From Amphimedon queenslandica (taxonomy: Eukaryota; Porifera; Demospongiae; Haplosclerida; Niphatidae), in the NCBI RefSeq assembly GCF_000090795.2, contig NW_003546623.1, positions 5,777 through 29,155 of the forward strand: DNA of 23,379 nucleotides, given 5' to 3'. The notes beneath the pieces were generated by a model. That model was given only the letters and a program-made list of their open reading frames with translations, searched no databases and was not told the DNA's origin. Positions 20,290 through 23,379 of the stretch are shown here, piece after piece. The position numbers were made by a program, and so were the translations under genes. The stretch's first letter is position 1, and each line of letters begins with the position of its first letter.

Positions 20290-20760
20290 ATAACAGATTC
20301 CTTTCAGGGGGTGGGAGTGCAATATGGTCAAAACTTGATTGTTACAACATGCCCTTCCATAAAAAACTTTATTCAATGCCGGACAAACAAAGTATTAAAT
20401 ATAATAAATCACTAATATCATGTAGCTTAGTGTCTGTACTATCCCTTACTTCTTTAGATTAATATTATTTTTAATTTCTCATTTTTCCTAATTTTGACAG
20501 CATAGACATCAATGTCCTCTCAGTGTCTTTTCTATGGCGAAGAATTGGACAAAATCAATTTTAATCAAGGAGGGGCGGGGCTTGTATTGAGCCACTCCCT
20601 TTTGCAACTTGTGATCCTTTATATTGGAATTGCTGAATTGAACTGTATCTTTATCTTACAACAGTTGTTCATTAACAGTGATAGAGGTAAATATATTATA
20701 GTTCATTTTAATTATACTTTACTATTAAATCTAATGCAAGATGATTGATGTCAGCAAGAT
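20290..20760. promoter_or_regulatory. Duplicated promoter/leader block, copy B, upstream of ankyrin-MPI
   Basis: Matches 13140-13600: the GAGCCACTCCCTTTTGCAACT box (20589-20609), ATCTTACAACAG, a putative small leader exon 20665-20686 with GAG|GTAAAT donor, and ATGATTGATGTC at 20742. Here the NLR leader is cut after about four codons (ATG ATT GAT GTC AGC AAG ATT AAG, then GTACGT), and the sequence passes into the 5' flank of the ankyrin cassette. A CACGTG site lies near 20780. Confidence 0.5.
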
Positions 20761-20841
20761 TAAGGTACGTGTAGGGCATCACGTGAGCTAAGAAACCTCA
20801 AGAACTCTGTAGAAGTTTAGTAGCTCGTTTGGGTACTAGAA

Positions 20842-23379
20842 ATGACGGATAGTTTGACTCCTGTGAGTTTTAAACCAATAAATAGATTATTTTCTTTTTA
20901 TTTGCAATAACTTATACCTTTCCACGTGGAGTTGTGAATTGTGTGTGGAGTGGGAAGCTCAGTATTTATTGTGGTTTGCTATTTTCATGAAATTATGAGT
21001 TATTATGACCTGTATTAATGCGTGTATAATTCCATGAAAAAAAAAACAAAATGATGTGGGTTGGCAATGCAAGTTTTCAAAGCCGAATGCAGTAGATCTA
21101 CATGTACAATTAAGTGAACTAATTGTCCATGATGCATGTCAGGCCGCCCTACTAGCAAGACTACTATGTACAGGCTTCCTAGCTCCCAAAGATAGAAATG
21201 GTCTAACCAGATGCTTGCAATGATTCAGTACTGAGACCAGATGCTAGCCTATAAGTGGAGGGATGTATTAGTACAATACTCAGTGAAATTAAAATGAATG
21301 TGAACTGATTATGTGGTCAAAAATGTTGAGTGTTATTGCTTTATAAAATGACAATAATAATTAATAAAATAGTTTTTGATAAACACATATTTAGTTTCTG
21401 CATGCATTTTCTTTACTTGTCTATCTTTTACCACCACAGTTGGCTGGCACAAGTGATGAATTGCCAAAATTTAATTTTAATTGAAATAGATCAAATATCC
21501 AGCAAGGCTATTGCTTTTCATTTGTCAATAAAATAATCGTAACTCTGTCAAGGCCACTATACATCAGGCAATTCTATTACTTGCAATCTGTGGTTACTTT
21601 GATGTTGTAAGCAGTGTGTTGCCTAGAATAGAGCATGTTTCAATTCTAGGCAACAGTGTTGCCTGAAGATCAAAGTAACCACAAATTGCCTCAAATAGCA
21701 TTGCCTGGTGTATAGGGGCCTTTAGGCTTTTGATCCCCCTATTTGTCAATGATATCCTATTTCTCCTACATGTAGTTTACTATAATGCTATAGTCTGGGT
21801 GTAACCATGCCGACTATGATTATATGGACAATGCTATATTTTTACTTACTTTAGGGAAAGCAATTATACAATGCTGCTAGGGATGGGATTATAGAGGGAA
21901 TGAAGCTTGCCCTATCCAGGGGAGCAGATATTAATTGGAACAATCCCAATGTGGTAACTAAGTGGATTAACACAATCACACATTCATGCTATTACTTATT
22001 ATTAGGGTAACTGGACACCATTGCATGTAGCAGCTTCTAGGAACAAGGTTCAGTCAATTTCCTTCCTGATCAAAGAAAACGCTGATAAGAATTGTGGAGA
22101 CAAGGTAAGTTGCACATGTACCTTATACTCTGCATTGAAAATTTTACAATCAGTTATGCTGACATTAATAATTTGATGTAATGGAGTACTTGCTTGTGTT
22201 TTTAAAACCAACTTTGTTTTGTCACAACATATACTCAAGATTTTAACACTCCAACTAATTTATTGTTAAAATTTATATCATTCATATAGCTTGGGCAGAC
22301 TCCTGTTATGTTGGCTGCAAGGTTTGGACACAAAGAGTCAGTGAGAGCACTGTTAAGTGAAGGGGCAGATTATACTATTACTGATAATGTAAGTTTTGAT
22401 AACTGTAGAATTTAAATGATACATCTTGAAAGATTCAAAAGTGTATCATTGCAAACTTTTATATACAATGTAATGCCATATAGTGCAAAATTTTTGAGGG
22501 CTGTAAATTTCGCGAATTTGCCTAAAAATCTATTTTCTGAATTTAATTTTTGTGAATTTATGCCATCTGCCCATTTTGTACCATAATAATTTGATTTTCG
22601 TGAATCTTCAAAAATTGCAAAAATTTATAGCCCTTGAAAATTTTGCGCTATATAGTAGTCAAAGGAAAGTGCTTTCCCATTCATCAACGTGCATAGCTCC
22701 TTTTGAAATTATTATGAATAAATCAATATTAATGTTTCCCTTATATAGACTGGCAATACTGCAATTGAGTTGGCTTATAATTTTCCTCGTGTACTGCAAG
22801 TACTAAAGGAGTATAGAGGTAAAATTATGGTTTATAATTAATAAAAGTATGTGTATTTTGTTTTCAAAAATTTGTAAAAATTGAAGCTTGAGAAGCTGTT
22901 TCACCTCTTTCTATTGGATGGTACATATGTGAATGAGCCTTTCTTCAATAGCACATTTCACCATGTCATTTTATTTTTATGTGCTATACAAGTATGACAC
23001 TCCACTATGCATTCAGCACATCAAATGTTTTATGGCAGGAGTTTGTTTATTTATTTTATTTTTTTTATTTTATGTTTTGTGGCAGGAGTCCTAGAGCTCT
23101 CTTGTGCTGTACAAAAATACGCTGCATGCGGCAAGTATGGATCCGCGAGTGAAGTGGCAAGATTAAAATTAAAAGATCCTTCATTCTTTCTCAGCGAACA
23201 AGAACCATACGCAGAAGTAAATTATTATTTTCATTGTTTTAAATTTTCTTTTGTTCAGTTATGGATGGGAACTCATATTACAGGACCGTCTATAATATCC
23301 TACCCGCCATCAATAAATGGGCTCCAATTATCAAAATGGATACCTGATAATCTGTTTTTTCTTGGTCAGAAAGTGGTCG
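20842..23379 (+). CDS. Ankyrin-repeat protein fused in phase to mannose-6-phosphate isomerase (3' incomplete)
   Basis: Exons: 20842-20862 (MTDSLTP), 21855-21953, 22006-22104, 22290-22388 (three 33-residue ankyrin repeats), 22749-22818 (TGNTAIELAYNFPRVLQVL), 23086-23216 and 23259-23379, open to the edge. Exon 5 ends in phase 1 (G) and the next exon starts with GA, making a Gly codon and keeping the frame. That exon reads VLELSCAVQKYAACGKYGS, ASEVARLKLKD, SEQEPYAE and then LWMGTHITGP, which is the N-terminus of type I phosphomannose isomerase (family: LSCAVQQYAWGK..SEVARL..PYAELWMGTH). The ankyrin exons are nearly identical to 1865-6314. MPI converts fructose-6-P to mannose-6-P; the zinc ligands lie beyond the window. 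The usual YAWGK is altered to YAACGK. Alternative: a separate MPI gene starting at the in-frame ATG 23007, which would give a low-complexity hydrophobic leader and seems less likely. Confidence 0.75.
21550..21722. mobile_element. MITE with 22-bp inverted ends in intron 1 of ankyrin-MPI
   Basis: The left end AAGGCCACTATACATCAGGC is inverted at the right end (TTGCCTGGTGTATAGGGGCC then TT) with few mismatches. Further inverted pairs inside (GTGGTTACTTTGAT / ATCAAAGTAACCAC and TTGCCTAGAAT / ATTCTAGGCAA) make almost the whole 173 bp one long hairpin. It is absent from intron 1 of the other ankyrin copy. The target duplication is not clear. Confidence 0.75.
22477..22656. mobile_element. MITE-like hairpin element in intron 4 of ankyrin-MPI
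   Basis: The left end ATATAGTGCAAAATTTTTGA and the right end TTGAAAATTTTGCGCTATAT are inverted copies, each followed inward by a GGGCTGTAAATTT / AAATTTATAGCCC pair. At about 180 bp it has no coding capacity. It shares the GAGGGCT(A/G)TA motif with 20114-20279. Confidence 0.7.

Noticed and set aside
23007..23085. ATG 23007 as an independent MPI start with a signal-peptide-like leader
   Set aside because: The leader is poly-T-derived hydrophobic sequence at an intron 3' end, and the start of this stretch matches intron 5 of the other ankyrin copy. Kept only as an alternative.

Overview
The window is eukaryotic and AT-rich. Its genes have many short introns (down to about 35 bp) with GT..AG borders, AATAAA signals and many small inverted-repeat transposons. 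The gene content is that of an invertebrate animal: an NACHT/LRR immune receptor with an N-terminal 2A-like recoding peptide, an ankyrin/GTPase/Death-domain protein, and mannose-6-phosphate isomerase (MPI). The best guess is a demosponge such as Amphimedon queenslandica. This is an inference from gene style, not a database match.

Layout on the plus strand unless stated. (1) 1-181 is the last coding exon of an MPI gene that starts upstream of the window. (2) 1865-10620 is an 11-exon gene, about 988 aa, encoding four ankyrin-type repeats, a Ras/Roc-like GTPase with a COR-like region, a Ser/Thr-rich linker made of tiny phase-1 exons, and a C-terminal Death domain. Its introns carry several MITEs. 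(3) After an 85-base assembly gap, 11237-12931 on the minus strand is a damaged 3' fragment of a WD40-repeat gene, with one exon split by a MITE. (4) 13587-17794 is an NLR gene: hydrophobic leader, 2A-like DVECNPGP, death-fold-like helical domain, NACHT, and LRR-like repeats interrupted by one in-frame TGA in a TGA-CTA context. (5) 18254-18453 is an MPI pseudogene fragment. (6) 18634-19888 on the minus strand is a second, cleaner copy of the WD40 fragment. (7) 20842-23379 and beyond is a second copy of the ankyrin cassette, whose fifth exon is followed in the correct splice phase by MPI exons that run off the window edge.

The locus looks like a mosaic of segmental duplications. One block (WD40 3' exons on minus, a 186-bp satellite and a divergent 5' region for the plus-strand gene) occurs at 11237-13600 and at 18750-20760. 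In the first copy it leads into the NLR, in the second into the ankyrin-MPI gene. The ankyrin cassette (first exon MTDSL.P plus four exons) occurs at 1865-6314 and 20842-22818. In the first copy it splices to a GTPase-Death module, in the second to MPI. MPI pieces occur three times.

A working picture is an innate-immunity or cell-death cluster in which a standard ankyrin N-terminus and a standard promoter block have been recombined with different downstream modules. The most noteworthy points are the predicted ankyrin-MPI chimera, the 2A-like signal on the NLR, and the candidate stop-codon readthrough in the NLR repeats. All are read from sequence alone; none is supported here by transcripts.
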